From the NCBI RefSeq assembly GCF_004522175.1, contig NZ_SDEB01000026.1, positions 1 through 54,010 of the forward strand: a DNA stretch of 54,010 nucleotides, written 5' to 3'. Below are positions 27,292-35,396 of this stretch, one piece after another. The translations under genes and the position numbers were made by a program. This stretch comes from Paracoccus ravus. GTDB taxonomy: Bacteria; Pseudomonadota; Alphaproteobacteria; Rhodobacterales; Rhodobacteraceae. The notes beneath the pieces are model-generated. The model ran no database searches and was not told the origin of the DNA. It saw only the letters and a program-made list of their open reading frames with translations. Every line of letters starts with the position of its first letter. Positions within the stretch are counted from its first letter, which is position 1.

Positions 27292-28077
27292 ATGGCGGTC
27301 CGTCCGCGGCAATGGATTGAAAGGCAGGCGCGCCAGAGGGTGCTGCTGCAATGGGCCGAAATGGCCGAGAGCGTCGAATTCATGCCGCCAAAGCGCATCC
27401 GGCGTCTTTCGGACGAGGCCATGGCCCTGCGGGCCAGCCTCAATCGTTTCCTGATGCGGGGGGACCGGCGTGCGGCCGCATCGCGGGTCGCACTCGATGC
27501 GCTGCATCTGCCGGGGGGAACGGACTGGCGCTGGCGGCCGGGGTTTCTCGCCGGGCCGATCTCGCCGCGGGGGATCGCGCGTCCGGCCTCGGGGACGCGC
27601 CTGGGGGACCGGGCGGCGCTCTGGCATGATTGCGAGGGCCACGCGATGATCCTCGAGCAGATCACCAATCCCCGCGCCACGGATCTCTCGCCCTATGGTC
27701 TGCAACTTGAGGTCTTTGGCTTTTCGGGCAGTTTCCTGTCGATCTCGATCGACCTGCCGACCGAGGCGCTCGACGGGCTCACGCGCAATCACATTGTCCG
27801 GCTCGAGGCGTCGCTGGTCGTCGAGCGCCCGCTGACCGTCTATGCGCGGCTCAATATCGGCCACGGCCCCAATAGCGACGAATTGCTTCAACCGCTGCAT
27901 GGGATCGAGGCCGGGCTGCAAAGCCAGCAGATCGTCGAGTTCGACCTTGCTCTGATCGATATGAACGAACAGCGGCTTGAAAAGATCTGGCTCGACCTGA
28001 TCTTCGAGCGGCCCGAGATGAATGCGGTCGAGATCCGCGAGCTTTTCCTATCCCGCCATCCGCGGGCCGAATTCTGA
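27292..28077 (+). CDS. DUF6478-like conserved protein
   Basis: A 261-residue soluble protein with a basic N-terminus (RPRQWIERQARQRVL), a Trp-rich central part and a beta-rich second half (LQLEVFGFSGSFLSISIDLP, then LEASLVVERPLTVYARLNI). The C-terminus RLEKIWLDLIFERPEMNAVEIR is what I recall as typical of the DUF6478 group found in Rhodobacterales. Function is unknown. It overlaps nothing and is followed 10 bp later by another uncharacterised gene, suggesting a two-gene unit. Confidence 0.7.
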   Translation: MAVRPRQWIERQARQRVLLQWAEMAESVEFMPPKRIRRLSDEAMALRASLNRFLMRGDRRAAASRVALDALHLPGGTDWRWRPGFLAGPISPRGIARPASGTRLGDRAALWHDCEGHAMILEQITNPRATDLSPYGLQLEVFGFSGSFLSISIDLPTEALDGLTRNHIVRLEASLVVERPLTVYARLNIGHGPNSDELLQPLHGIEAGLQSQQIVEFDLALIDMNEQRLEKIWLDLIFERPEMNAVEIRELFLSRHPRAEF

Positions 28078-28087
28078 GGGGCATGAC

Positions 28088-28474
28088 ATGGAACAGTTCG
28101 AGTCGCTTGGCCTGAAAAGCGGGATCTGGCAGGGGCTTCTTCGGCGCGACACGGCCCCGGCCCGCATTGTCCTGGTCCATCTGGGCGCACGTCTGGCCGA
28201 GGCCCGCGTCACTGCGCAGGAGGACGGGCTCTGGCGCGTGGCGGTCGGCATTCCCTCGCAGAAACTCTCGGACGGGCTGCAAAGCTTTCTGTTGCTCGAG
28301 GACGAGGGCAAGGAGGGCGATCCCGTCGCGCCCGATGCCGCCCATCTCGGCAGCATGAATATCGTGGCCGGCAAGCCGCTGGACGAGGATCTGCTGGCCG
28401 AGTTGAATCTGATGCGCAATGAACTGGACCTGCTCAAGCGCGAATTTCGCAGGCTCGCCGCCGCGCGCGATTAA
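28088..28474 (+). CDS. Conserved hypothetical protein
   Basis: A 128-residue protein starting MEQFESLGLKSGIWQGLL, 10 bp after the DUF6478-like gene. The first 90 residues look beta-rich (ARIVLVHLGARLAEARV, WRVAVGIPSQKLSDG), and the last 35 form a charged helix (DEDLLAELNLMRNELDLLKREFRRLAAARD) with heptad-like Leu spacing suggesting coiled coil. No catalytic motif seen. Its tight spacing behind the DUF6478-like gene hints at a shared role. Its stop overlaps that of the convergent GNAT gene by three bases. Confidence 0.7.
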   Translation: MEQFESLGLKSGIWQGLLRRDTAPARIVLVHLGARLAEARVTAQEDGLWRVAVGIPSQKLSDGLQSFLLLEDEGKEGDPVAPDAAHLGSMNIVAGKPLDEDLLAELNLMRNELDLLKREFRRLAAARD

Positions 28475-29190
28475 TCCTTGGCCCAGTAGCCGTATCCGCC
28501 GATCTCGCGAAAACCCAGCATGTCATAGCTGGCCCTTGCGCCGGTATTGGCGCGGCTGACCGCCAGGCCAAGGCGGGTCGCGCCGTGACCGGCGGCCCAT
28601 TCCGCAGCGCGGGCGATCAGCCAGCCGGCCATGCCTCGGCGACGGAATTGCGGCGCGACCTCGATCGCGTGGATCATCGCGACCTCGCCATCCACCGCGA
28701 CAAAGGCTGCGGCCGCCGCGCGGTCATCTATCCGGCCCAGGAGCGTCGTGCGGGGCAGGGCGATGCGATCCATCACCGCCTGCCGCGCCCCCGAGATATT
28801 GCCCGCAGCCCAGATGTCGCGCTGGATCTGCAGCGCCGGCCAGATCGCAAACGTGGTCATGGCCGGATAGGCCCGCACCAGCGCCGCAGATTCCGCGGCC
28901 ATGATCGCGGTCGGTGTCTCGCGACGGTAGCCGCGCGCGGTCAAGGCCTCGGAAAGGCGCTGGTCGCTGTCGGGCAGGCGGAACATGGGCCGCTGGTCCC
29001 AGTCTCGGTGCCGTGCCTCGGCCATCGCGATATCCTCAGCGCTCCAGTCAGGCGACAGGGCGCGTGTCGAACTGACCCGTCCGCCCGCGCCAAGCCCCCG
29101 GCCACTGCGCAGCGCGCCGTGATCGGCATATTCGGCGGCAGGCCAGGTCGTCTCGAAGGCGCGGGCAAGGTCCGGATCGTCGGGTGTCAC
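28471..29190 (-). CDS. GNAT-family N-acetyltransferase
   Basis: A 239-residue protein whose C-terminal half carries the acetyl-CoA-binding motif of GNAT enzymes: AIEVAPQFRRRGMAGWLIARAAEWA (about 183-207), followed by RLGLAVSRANTGARASYDMLGF. The N-terminal half is probably a second, degenerate GNAT-like domain. The acceptor is unknown. The ATG overlaps the stop of the MoCF/CinA-N gene in an ATGA arrangement, so the two are translationally coupled. Confidence 0.85.
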   Translation of the reverse strand: MTPDDPDLARAFETTWPAAEYADHGALRSGRGLGAGGRVSSTRALSPDWSAEDIAMAEARHRDWDQRPMFRLPDSDQRLSEALTARGYRRETPTAIMAAESAALVRAYPAMTTFAIWPALQIQRDIWAAGNISGARQAVMDRIALPRTTLLGRIDDRAAAAAFVAVDGEVAMIHAIEVAPQFRRRGMAGWLIARAAEWAAGHGATRLGLAVSRANTGARASYDMLGFREIGGYGYWAKD

Positions 29191-29927
29191 AGGTCCAGCC
29201 TTTGGCGCAGCGTCTCCATGGCCTCGGCGACGCGCGCAGGATCAAGCCCGCGCACTACAAGATTGGTTCCCCAACCGGACGGGTCGTGGAACGGGTAGGA
29301 GCCAAGCGAAAGATCCGCGAATTCCTCGGCCACGGCCTTCAGCCCCTCGGCCACGTCGCTTTCGCCGCGACGCACGAGGATGGTGTCGGACTGCACCGGA
29401 CGCCCGCCGGGAATTTTCGGGATGAGCCAGGCGACCATGCCGCGAAACACTTCGGGCACACCCGCCATGACATGGGTATTGCCAAGCGAGAATCCCGGCG
29501 CGCCCGAAACCGCATTGTCGATCAGAGTGGCCCCGACCGGGATACGGGCCATGCGCAGCCGGTTTTCGGTCAGTTCAAAACCCAGCCGGTCGCAACGGGC
29601 CTGCAAAATGGCGCGAGCCTCGGGATGGATTTCGACCGTGGTACCATGCGCCTCGGCCACGGCATCGGCGGTGATATCGTCATGGGTCGGCCCGATGCCA
29701 CCCGAGGTGAAGAGATGGTCATAGGCCCCGCCAAGGCTCTTGTCGAAGGCCCGGATTGCCGCCACGATCTGTTCATTGTCATCGGCCACGACGCGGATCT
29801 CGCGCAGGTCGAATCCGGTCGCCGACAGCACGCCCGCGAGGTGATGGGCATTGCCCTCGCGGGTGCGGCCCGAAAGGATTTCGTCCCCGATGACGAGGAT
29901 GGCGGCGGTGGGATTGTCGGATTGCAT
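29187..29927 (-). CDS. Molybdopterin-binding (CinA N-terminal-type) protein
   Basis: A 246-residue stand-alone MoCF_biosynth domain. It begins AAILVIGDEILSGRTREGN, the family signature, and continues with FTSGGIGPTHDDITADAVAEA. Full CinA proteins have about 420 residues with a nicotinamide-nucleotide amidase domain; that second domain is missing here. Such short forms are annotated as molybdopterin-binding or competence/damage proteins, and their actual activity may be a nucleotide or ADP-ribose pyrophosphatase-like step. It heads an operon with the GNAT gene. Confidence 0.88.
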   Translation of the reverse strand: MQSDNPTAAILVIGDEILSGRTREGNAHHLAGVLSATGFDLREIRVVADDNEQIVAAIRAFDKSLGGAYDHLFTSGGIGPTHDDITADAVAEAHGTTVEIHPEARAILQARCDRLGFELTENRLRMARIPVGATLIDNAVSGAPGFSLGNTHVMAGVPEVFRGMVAWLIPKIPGGRPVQSDTILVRRGESDVAEGLKAVAEEFADLSLGSYPFHDPSGWGTNLVVRGLDPARVAEAMETLRQRLDL

Positions 29928-30023
29928 GGGACGCTCCTCGGGCGTTCAATATCTGGGATCAATCTATAGGTCCGCCTGTAGGACTGGAACAAGTGGCGTC
30001 GCGGGACTATCTGAGGGGCAACC

Positions 30024-30842
30024 ATGCATGAGGATAAGATGAACGACGCACGCCAGACCCGAGAGGGGATCCGTATCCATGAGCCTCAGGATTTCGAGGG
30101 CATGCGCGCGGCCGGCAGGCTTGCGGCGCAGATCCTCGACGAGGTCGGACCCCTGGTCCAGCCCGGTGCGACGACCGGGGCGCTGGATGATTTCATCCGC
30201 AACCGTGTCGAGGAAACCGGCGCGGTCAGCGCCACGATCGGCTATCGCGGCTATCAGCACGCGAGCTGCATCAGCGTGAACCATGTCGTCTGCCACGGCA
30301 TTCCCGGTGACAAGATCCTGTCCGAGGGCGACATCCTGAACATCGACGTCACCGTGATCGTCGATGGCTGGTATGGCGACAGCTCGCGCATGTATGTCGC
30401 GGGCAAGCCTTCGGTGAAATCCAAGCGCCTGATCCAGGTCACCCATGACAGCCTGATGAAGGGCATCGAGGCGGTCCGCCCCGGCGCGACCTTTGGCGAT
30501 ATCGGCTGGGCGATCCAATCCTATGTCGAAAGCCAGCGCATGTCGGTGGTGCGCGATTTCTGCGGCCACGGTCTGGGCCGGGTGTTCCACGCGCCGCCGA
30601 ACGTCCTGCATTTCGGTCGCCCCGGCAAAGGCCCGGTGCTGGAAGAGGGGATGTTCTTCACCATCGAGCCGATGGTGAACCTTGGCCGCCCCGAGACCAA
30701 GATCCTCGCCGATGACTGGACCGCCGTGACCCGCGACAAGTCACTCTCGGCGCAGTTCGAACATTCGATCGGCGTCACCGCCGATGGCTGCGAGATCTTC
30801 ACGCTCTCGCCCGGCGGGCTGTTCTACCCCGATTTCGACTGA
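30024..30842 (+). CDS. map: Methionine aminopeptidase, type I
   Basis: This 272-residue enzyme removes the initiator Met from nascent proteins. Metal ligands are all visible: Asp in NIDVTVIVDGWYGDSS (two Asp), His in CGHGLGRVFH, Glu in FTIEPMV and Glu in SAQFEHSIGVT. CISVNHVVCHGIP is typical of type I. GAGGGG precedes the first ATG (30024); a second ATG at 30039 also has GAGG at good spacing, so the protein may be five residues shorter. Divergent from the MoCF gene. Confidence 0.95.
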   Translation: MHEDKMNDARQTREGIRIHEPQDFEGMRAAGRLAAQILDEVGPLVQPGATTGALDDFIRNRVEETGAVSATIGYRGYQHASCISVNHVVCHGIPGDKILSEGDILNIDVTVIVDGWYGDSSRMYVAGKPSVKSKRLIQVTHDSLMKGIEAVRPGATFGDIGWAIQSYVESQRMSVVRDFCGHGLGRVFHAPPNVLHFGRPGKGPVLEEGMFFTIEPMVNLGRPETKILADDWTAVTRDKSLSAQFEHSIGVTADGCEIFTLSPGGLFYPDFD

Positions 30843-30879
30843 ATAAGATGGGCGTGCCGAGCGGCGCGCCCGTTTTGCA

Positions 30880-31899
30880 TCAGGGTTTGCGGATCGTGTC
30901 GCCGGGTCGGAACGTGGGCGACAGGGCAACGATGCCGTTTTCGGGCGCGGGCTCTTTACCCGAGACGATGCGTGCAGCACGGCGACCGATATCGATGCGG
31001 CGCGCATCCGTTGTGGTCAGGCGCATCGGCAGCCCGTCCAGAAGATCGACGGCATTGAAACCCGCAAGGCCCAATTGGCCCGGAATGTCATAGCCTTTCT
31101 CGAGGCACCACATCAGTCCGCCCGCGCCGATCATGTCATTCGAGAAATACAGGAAATCCAGATCCGGCTCGCGGGTCAGGATGCGCTCGGTCAGCTCGCG
31201 GCCCTTCAGAAGCGACGAGCCACCCTGGTAATATTCGCGCGCGGCGAGGGTGACGCCTGCTTCGGCCAGTCGATCCTCGAAACCGGCCAGGCGTTTGCGG
31301 GCGCGATGATCCTCGGGCATGTGGGTGCCGATGAAGCCGATGCGGCGATAGCCCGCATTCAGGATCTCGGTCGCCATCTCGGCTCCGGCGCGCTTATGCG
31401 AGATGCCGACGGCGGTATCGATCGGCTCGCCGTCGATATCCATGATCTCGACGATGGGCAGGCCCGCATTGTCGAGCATGGCCCGTGCTGTCTTGCTATG
31501 TTCAAGGCCCGCAAGAATCACCCCCGAGGGCCGCCAGGACAGCATGTCGTAAAGCACCGCATCCTCGCGCGAGGGGCTGTAATTGGTCACGCCGACCACG
31601 GGTTGCAGCCCGGTATCGTCGAGCTCGGCCGAGATCCCGCCGAGGACATCGGGGAAGACCATGTTCGAGAGCGAGGGGATCACCACCGCGACGAGGTTCA
31701 CGCGCTGGCTCGCGAGCCCGCCCGCGATCTTGTTCGGGACATAGCCAAGGGTGCGGGCGGCGGTGAGGACTTTCTCGCGCGTGGCCGCCGAGACATCGCC
31801 ACGGTTGCGCAGCACCCGGCTTACGGTCATTTCCGAGACGCCCGAGGCTTCGGAAACATCACGCAAGGTCAGGGGGCGACGGGGTCTTTTCATGGTCAT
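30880..31899 (-). CDS. LacI-family transcriptional regulator (GntR-like)
   Basis: From this start the protein has 339 residues. The helix-turn-helix LTLRDVSEASGVSEMTVSRVLR and the hinge segment GYVPNKIAGGLASQRVNLVAVVIPSL are typical of LacI repressors, and the effector domain ends LSPTFRPGDTIR as in GntR-type gluconate repressors. Starts at 31899 and 31893 are both possible; longer forms add an unconserved leader. No sugar or gluconate genes are next to it, so its targets must lie elsewhere. Confidence 0.9.
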   Translation of the reverse strand: MTMKRPRRPLTLRDVSEASGVSEMTVSRVLRNRGDVSAATREKVLTAARTLGYVPNKIAGGLASQRVNLVAVVIPSLSNMVFPDVLGGISAELDDTGLQPVVGVTNYSPSREDAVLYDMLSWRPSGVILAGLEHSKTARAMLDNAGLPIVEIMDIDGEPIDTAVGISHKRAGAEMATEILNAGYRRIGFIGTHMPEDHRARKRLAGFEDRLAEAGVTLAAREYYQGGSSLLKGRELTERILTREPDLDFLYFSNDMIGAGGLMWCLEKGYDIPGQLGLAGFNAVDLLDGLPMRLTTTDARRIDIGRRAARIVSGKEPAPENGIVALSPTFRPGDTIRKP

Positions 31900-31994
31900 G
31901 GCATATCCAGCGACAGTCCTGTTACCGTTATCGCGTCTGGGGTCGCGCGGCAACCTTGCCAATCTCGCGGCGAGCGGGCAAAAGGATCTGCGGC

Positions 31995-32071
31995 GGCCCC
32001 GTGGCTCAACTGGATAGAGCAGCCCCCTCCTAAGGGGCAGGTTACAGGTTCAAGTCCTGTCGGGGTCACCA
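31995..32071 (+). tRNA. tRNA-Arg (CCT)
   Basis: A 77-base cloverleaf with encoded CCA. The acceptor GGCCCCG pairs with CGGGGTC (one G-T). The anticodon stem GCCCC/GGGGC encloses loop CTCCTAA, giving anticodon CCT for AGG (Arg). The T arm contains GGTTCAAGTCC. The CCA ends one base before the stop codon of the convergent chrA gene. Confidence 0.96.
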
Positions 32072-32072
32072 T

Positions 32073-33491
32073 TCATCCGAAAATCAGGCGAAACGGCTCG
32101 ATGGCCTGCCACAAAACGCCAAGCCCCGCGGCGATCGCCAGCACCGGGGCCATTCCAAGCCTAAGCCCAAAGACCAGGAAAAGAGCCAAAGCGGTAAGCG
32201 CGGCCGATACCGCGTCGAATGAGGCAGCGACCGGCCATTCAAAGGACAGGGGTCCAGCCTCGATCCGGTGCAGCTCGCTCCAGATCACATGGAGCGCGAA
32301 CCAGATCGCGAGGTTCAGGACAACACCCACGACGGCCGCGGTGACAGCGGTCAGTGCGGCCGAAAGCATCCGGTTCGTGCGCAGACGCTCGATGAAGGGC
32401 GCGCCAAGAAAGATCCAGGCGAAGCAGGGCGCAAAGGTCACCCAGGTCGCGAGCAAGCCGCCAAGGCTGCCGGCGAGCAAGGCGCTGTCCCATCCTGCCT
32501 GACGGAAGGCGCCAAGGAATCCGACAAATTGCAGCACCATGATGAGCGGGCCGGGCGTCGTCTCGGCCAGTCCAAGACCGTCGAGCATCTCGCCCGGGGC
32601 GAGCCAGCGATAGGTCCCGACGGCCTCTTGCGCCACATAGGCCAGCACGGCATAGGCCCCGCCAAATGTCACGACCGCCATCTTCGAGAAGAAAATCGCG
32701 ATCGCGGCAAAGACATTTCCGGGCCCCAACGTCAGGGCGAGGACGGCGACCGGCAGCAGCCACAAAGCCAGAGCCACCGATCCCGCGACCAGCGCCGCGC
32801 GCCTGGCGGGTTCGGGAAGCGTGCCGAGTTCCTCTCCCAGCAGCGTGGCCGCGTCGGCGACCTGAGACGGGCCCAGAGCGCCGTGACCATTCCGTGGGGC
32901 GAATGCCGCGACCCCCGCGCGCTCGGCCAGCAGCCCGATCAGTGCCGCGCCAAGGACGATCAGAGGAAAGGGCGCTCCGAACAGGAAGATCGCGGCAAAG
33001 GAAGCTGCCGCAACGAGCCGCGTCGCGCGATTTCGCAGCGCGCGCGAGGCCAGCCGCAGGACCGCCTGCAGAACGATGGCCAGCACAGCGGCCTTTAGTC
33101 CAAAGAACGCCCCGGCGACCACGCCCAGATCGCCGAAACCGACATAGACCCAGCTCAGGACCATGATGGTGACGAGCCCGGGCAGGATAAAGAACAGACC
33201 CGCAATCAGGCCGCCCCAGGTCCGGTGCATCAGCCAGCCGATATAGGTTGCCAACTGTTGCGCCTCGGGGCCGGGCAGGAGCATGCAGAAATTCAGGGCA
33301 TGAAGAAAGCGCGCATCGCCGATCCAGCGCTTTTCCTCGACAAGGATGCGATGCATCACCGCGATCTGTCCGGCCGGTCCGCCAAAGGACAAAAGCGCGA
33401 TCCGCGCCCAGACCCAGGCAGCCTCGGACAGCCTGGGATAGGTTGGCGGCGCATCGGTCGGGCTCGACAGGTCCGAGATCTGTTTGCGCAT
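32073..33491 (-). CDS. chrA: Chromate efflux transporter ChrA
   Basis: A 472-residue long-form CHR transporter with two homologous halves. The N-terminal CHR motif FGGPAGQIAVMH and the segment LPGPEAQQLATYIGWLMHRTWGG are diagnostic. The second half repeats the pattern with TFGGAYAVLAYV and ETTPGPLIMVLQFVGF. About ten to twelve membrane helices are predicted. ChrA exports chromate, driven by the membrane potential. The stop codon lies one base beyond the tRNA-Arg CCA end, so its 3' end must be formed opposite the tRNA gene. Confidence 0.92.
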   Translation of the reverse strand: MRKQISDLSSPTDAPPTYPRLSEAAWVWARIALLSFGGPAGQIAVMHRILVEEKRWIGDARFLHALNFCMLLPGPEAQQLATYIGWLMHRTWGGLIAGLFFILPGLVTIMVLSWVYVGFGDLGVVAGAFFGLKAAVLAIVLQAVLRLASRALRNRATRLVAAASFAAIFLFGAPFPLIVLGAALIGLLAERAGVAAFAPRNGHGALGPSQVADAATLLGEELGTLPEPARRAALVAGSVALALWLLPVAVLALTLGPGNVFAAIAIFFSKMAVVTFGGAYAVLAYVAQEAVGTYRWLAPGEMLDGLGLAETTPGPLIMVLQFVGFLGAFRQAGWDSALLAGSLGGLLATWVTFAPCFAWIFLGAPFIERLRTNRMLSAALTAVTAAVVGVVLNLAIWFALHVIWSELHRIEAGPLSFEWPVAASFDAVSAALTALALFLVFGLRLGMAPVLAIAAGLGVLWQAIEPFRLIFG

Positions 33492-33615
33492 CCGCTGCCT
33501 CCGAACGGTCCCTGTCAGAACCTTGCACCGTCCGGCCTGGCAGGCGGCGAGGCCGAAGATCGGGCATCCCCGCCCCTGATGTCAATCCCCGCCGCAGGAT
33601 GCCTGCATCGGGTCA

Positions 33616-33638
33616 AGGGGCGGGACAAGTCCGCCCCT
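33616..33638 (-). terminator. Hairpin after the His-rich protein gene
   Basis: AGGGGCGG pairs with CCGCCCCT around a 7-base loop, 8 bp after the stop codon of the minus-strand gene. A pyrimidine run with T residues follows on the plus side only, so termination on the minus strand is uncertain. Confidence 0.5.
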
Positions 33639-33645
33639 CTTTCTG

Positions 33646-34197
33646 TCAGCGGTTCATAAGCTGCATCAGGCTGAGGACCGACATGATCTTCTGCGTCTTG
33701 CTGTCGACCTGATAGACTTGGTTGTTGTCGGTGTAGTAATTGTAACCGCTTCCGGTTTGCAGATTGTAGCTCTGCGGGTTCAGAAGCTGGCTATAGCGGG
33801 CCGGCTCGAAGCGATCCCCGGCGCGCAGCTTGCGATCCTGCTGGCGTTTCTGGAATTCGCGCCAGCCGTCTGCGGTATAGCAGCGCGAACCATGCAGGGA
33901 CATGCCGCGCGGGCATTCGGCGCGGACGACGTCGCGATCCGGCCGGCGATCATCATGGCGGCGATTGTCGTGACGGTCCCCGTGGCGGTCCCCATGGCGG
34001 TCCCCGTGACGGTCATCGTTTCGGCGGTTATCATGGCGATCGTCGTGAGGGCGGCGGTCGTGACGGCCGTGATGATCACGGTTGTCATGATGCGGAGCCG
34101 GGCCGTGGCCCGGCCTCAGCCAGGGCGGGTCGGCATAGGCCGCGGAAACGGACAGGGCCGAGATCACCAGAGCAGAGCCGATATTGCGCAAATTCAT
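33646..34197 (-). CDS. Secreted His/Asp/Arg-rich protein (RcnB-like layout)
   Basis: A 183-residue protein with a clear signal peptide (MNLRNIGSALVISALSVSAAYA, cleavage near 22). Residues about 30-90 are almost only His, Asp, Arg, Asn and Gly, including tandem DRHGDRHGDRHGDRH. A single CPRG...SRC pair follows (ECPRGMSLHGSRCYT), then a short C-terminal domain (YSQLLNPQSYNLQTG, then VYQVDSKTQKIMSV) like those of small RcnB-like periplasmic proteins. Metal binding by the His-rich part is plausible but inferred. The start at 34197 is set by the signal peptide. It lies downstream of the AraC-type gene. Confidence 0.78.
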   Translation of the reverse strand: MNLRNIGSALVISALSVSAAYADPPWLRPGHGPAPHHDNRDHHGRHDRRPHDDRHDNRRNDDRHGDRHGDRHGDRHDNRRHDDRRPDRDVVRAECPRGMSLHGSRCYTADGWREFQKRQQDRKLRAGDRFEPARYSQLLNPQSYNLQTGSGYNYYTDNNQVYQVDSKTQKIMSVLSLMQLMNR

Positions 34198-34325
34198 TAT
34201 TGTTTTCCGAAGAAGGGGTTCGTCACCCCACCTGATTGCCCGGAGCCGCAGGTAACGGCAAGCCGACCCGCAGGCGGAAGATCGCCATTGGCAATATCTT
34301 GCCGCAAGACCCTGAAATCCCGGCG

Positions 34326-35333
34326 TCAAACCCGGTTCGGACGATCCTCTTCGGGGCGTGAGTTGCGCCAGATGTCGGGCGTCATCCCGGTGGTCTCGCG
34401 AAACACACGGATCAGATGGGACGCATCGCAAAAGCCGGTTTCCTCGGCGATCCGCGTCACTGTCCGGTCACGGCGCGCCAGCAGCATCCGCGCTTGGGCC
34501 AGCCTGATACGCAGCGACGCATCGGCAGGTGGTATCCCCAGATCGGCGCTGAAATGCCGTTCCAGCTTACGTCTTCCGACGCCAAGGTCACGCGCGATCC
34601 GCGCGACGGAAAGGGGCGCATTCATGTTTTGCTGCATGGCAAGCAAGGCGCGACGGACGAGGGGATCGCGCGCGCCGAGTTCCAGCGGCAGGCCGGGCTG
34701 GGGGCGGCTGCCCTCGAGCGGCTCGTCGATCATCATGATCGAAAGGCTCTTGCGGGCGGCGGCGCGACCCAGATGGCGGTCGATCAGGAATGCCGCGAGA
34801 TGGGCGGCGCTGACCCCGCCCGAACAGCTGAGCCGGTCGCGATCCACCACGAAGATCTGGTCAGAGACAGGTTGCATGCGTTCGAATTCAGCCAGGAAGT
34901 CCTGATGGTGAAACCAGCTTACGCAGCAGCGATAGCCGTCCATCAGCCCCAGCCGCGCCAGAGCAAAGACGCCGGTGCAGATGCCCGCCAGCCCGACCCT
35001 CTGTGCAGCGGCCCTTTTCAGAAAAGACTCTTCCTCGGGGGATAGCCCCGGGCCACCCTCGATCAGACCGCCGACGGTGACGATATAGTCGAAGCGCCCC
35101 GGATCGCCCAACCGCGCGGCCGGCTCGACCCGCACCCCGCAAGAGGACAGGACCGGCAAGGCCCGTGCCGAGAGGACGCTCCATTGGCAGCGGATCGGAC
35201 GTGATCCATCGCCTTCGTCTGCGGCCAGTCGAAGCACGTCCACGAAATTCGCAAAGGCCGAGAGCGTGAAGCGCGGCGCCAGAAGAAAGCCGATGCGCAG
35301 GCGCGGCGCGAGAGGGTCAGGAGGGTTGGACAT
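34326..35333 (-). CDS. GlxA-type AraC-family transcriptional regulator
   Basis: This 335-residue regulator has an N-terminal DJ-1/PfpI-like domain (about 10-200, with AGICTGVFALARLGLMDGYR containing the nucleophile-elbow Cys) and a C-terminal AraC helix-turn-helix pair (about 235-325: LSVARIARDLGVGRRKLERHF, then RIAEETGFCDASHLIRVFRETTG). GlxA-type regulators often control amine, arginine or glycine-betaine catabolism. No such genes adjoin it; only the His-rich protein gene follows on the same strand. Confidence 0.92.
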   Translation of the reverse strand: MSNPPDPLAPRLRIGFLLAPRFTLSAFANFVDVLRLAADEGDGSRPIRCQWSVLSARALPVLSSCGVRVEPAARLGDPGRFDYIVTVGGLIEGGPGLSPEEESFLKRAAAQRVGLAGICTGVFALARLGLMDGYRCCVSWFHHQDFLAEFERMQPVSDQIFVVDRDRLSCSGGVSAAHLAAFLIDRHLGRAAARKSLSIMMIDEPLEGSRPQPGLPLELGARDPLVRRALLAMQQNMNAPLSVARIARDLGVGRRKLERHFSADLGIPPADASLRIRLAQARMLLARRDRTVTRIAEETGFCDASHLIRVFRETTGMTPDIWRNSRPEEDRPNRV

Positions 35334-35396
35334 TCAGCGCGAATCGACAGGACGACATGACGCCATCATGACATTGCGGGTCGCATGATCCAGCCC

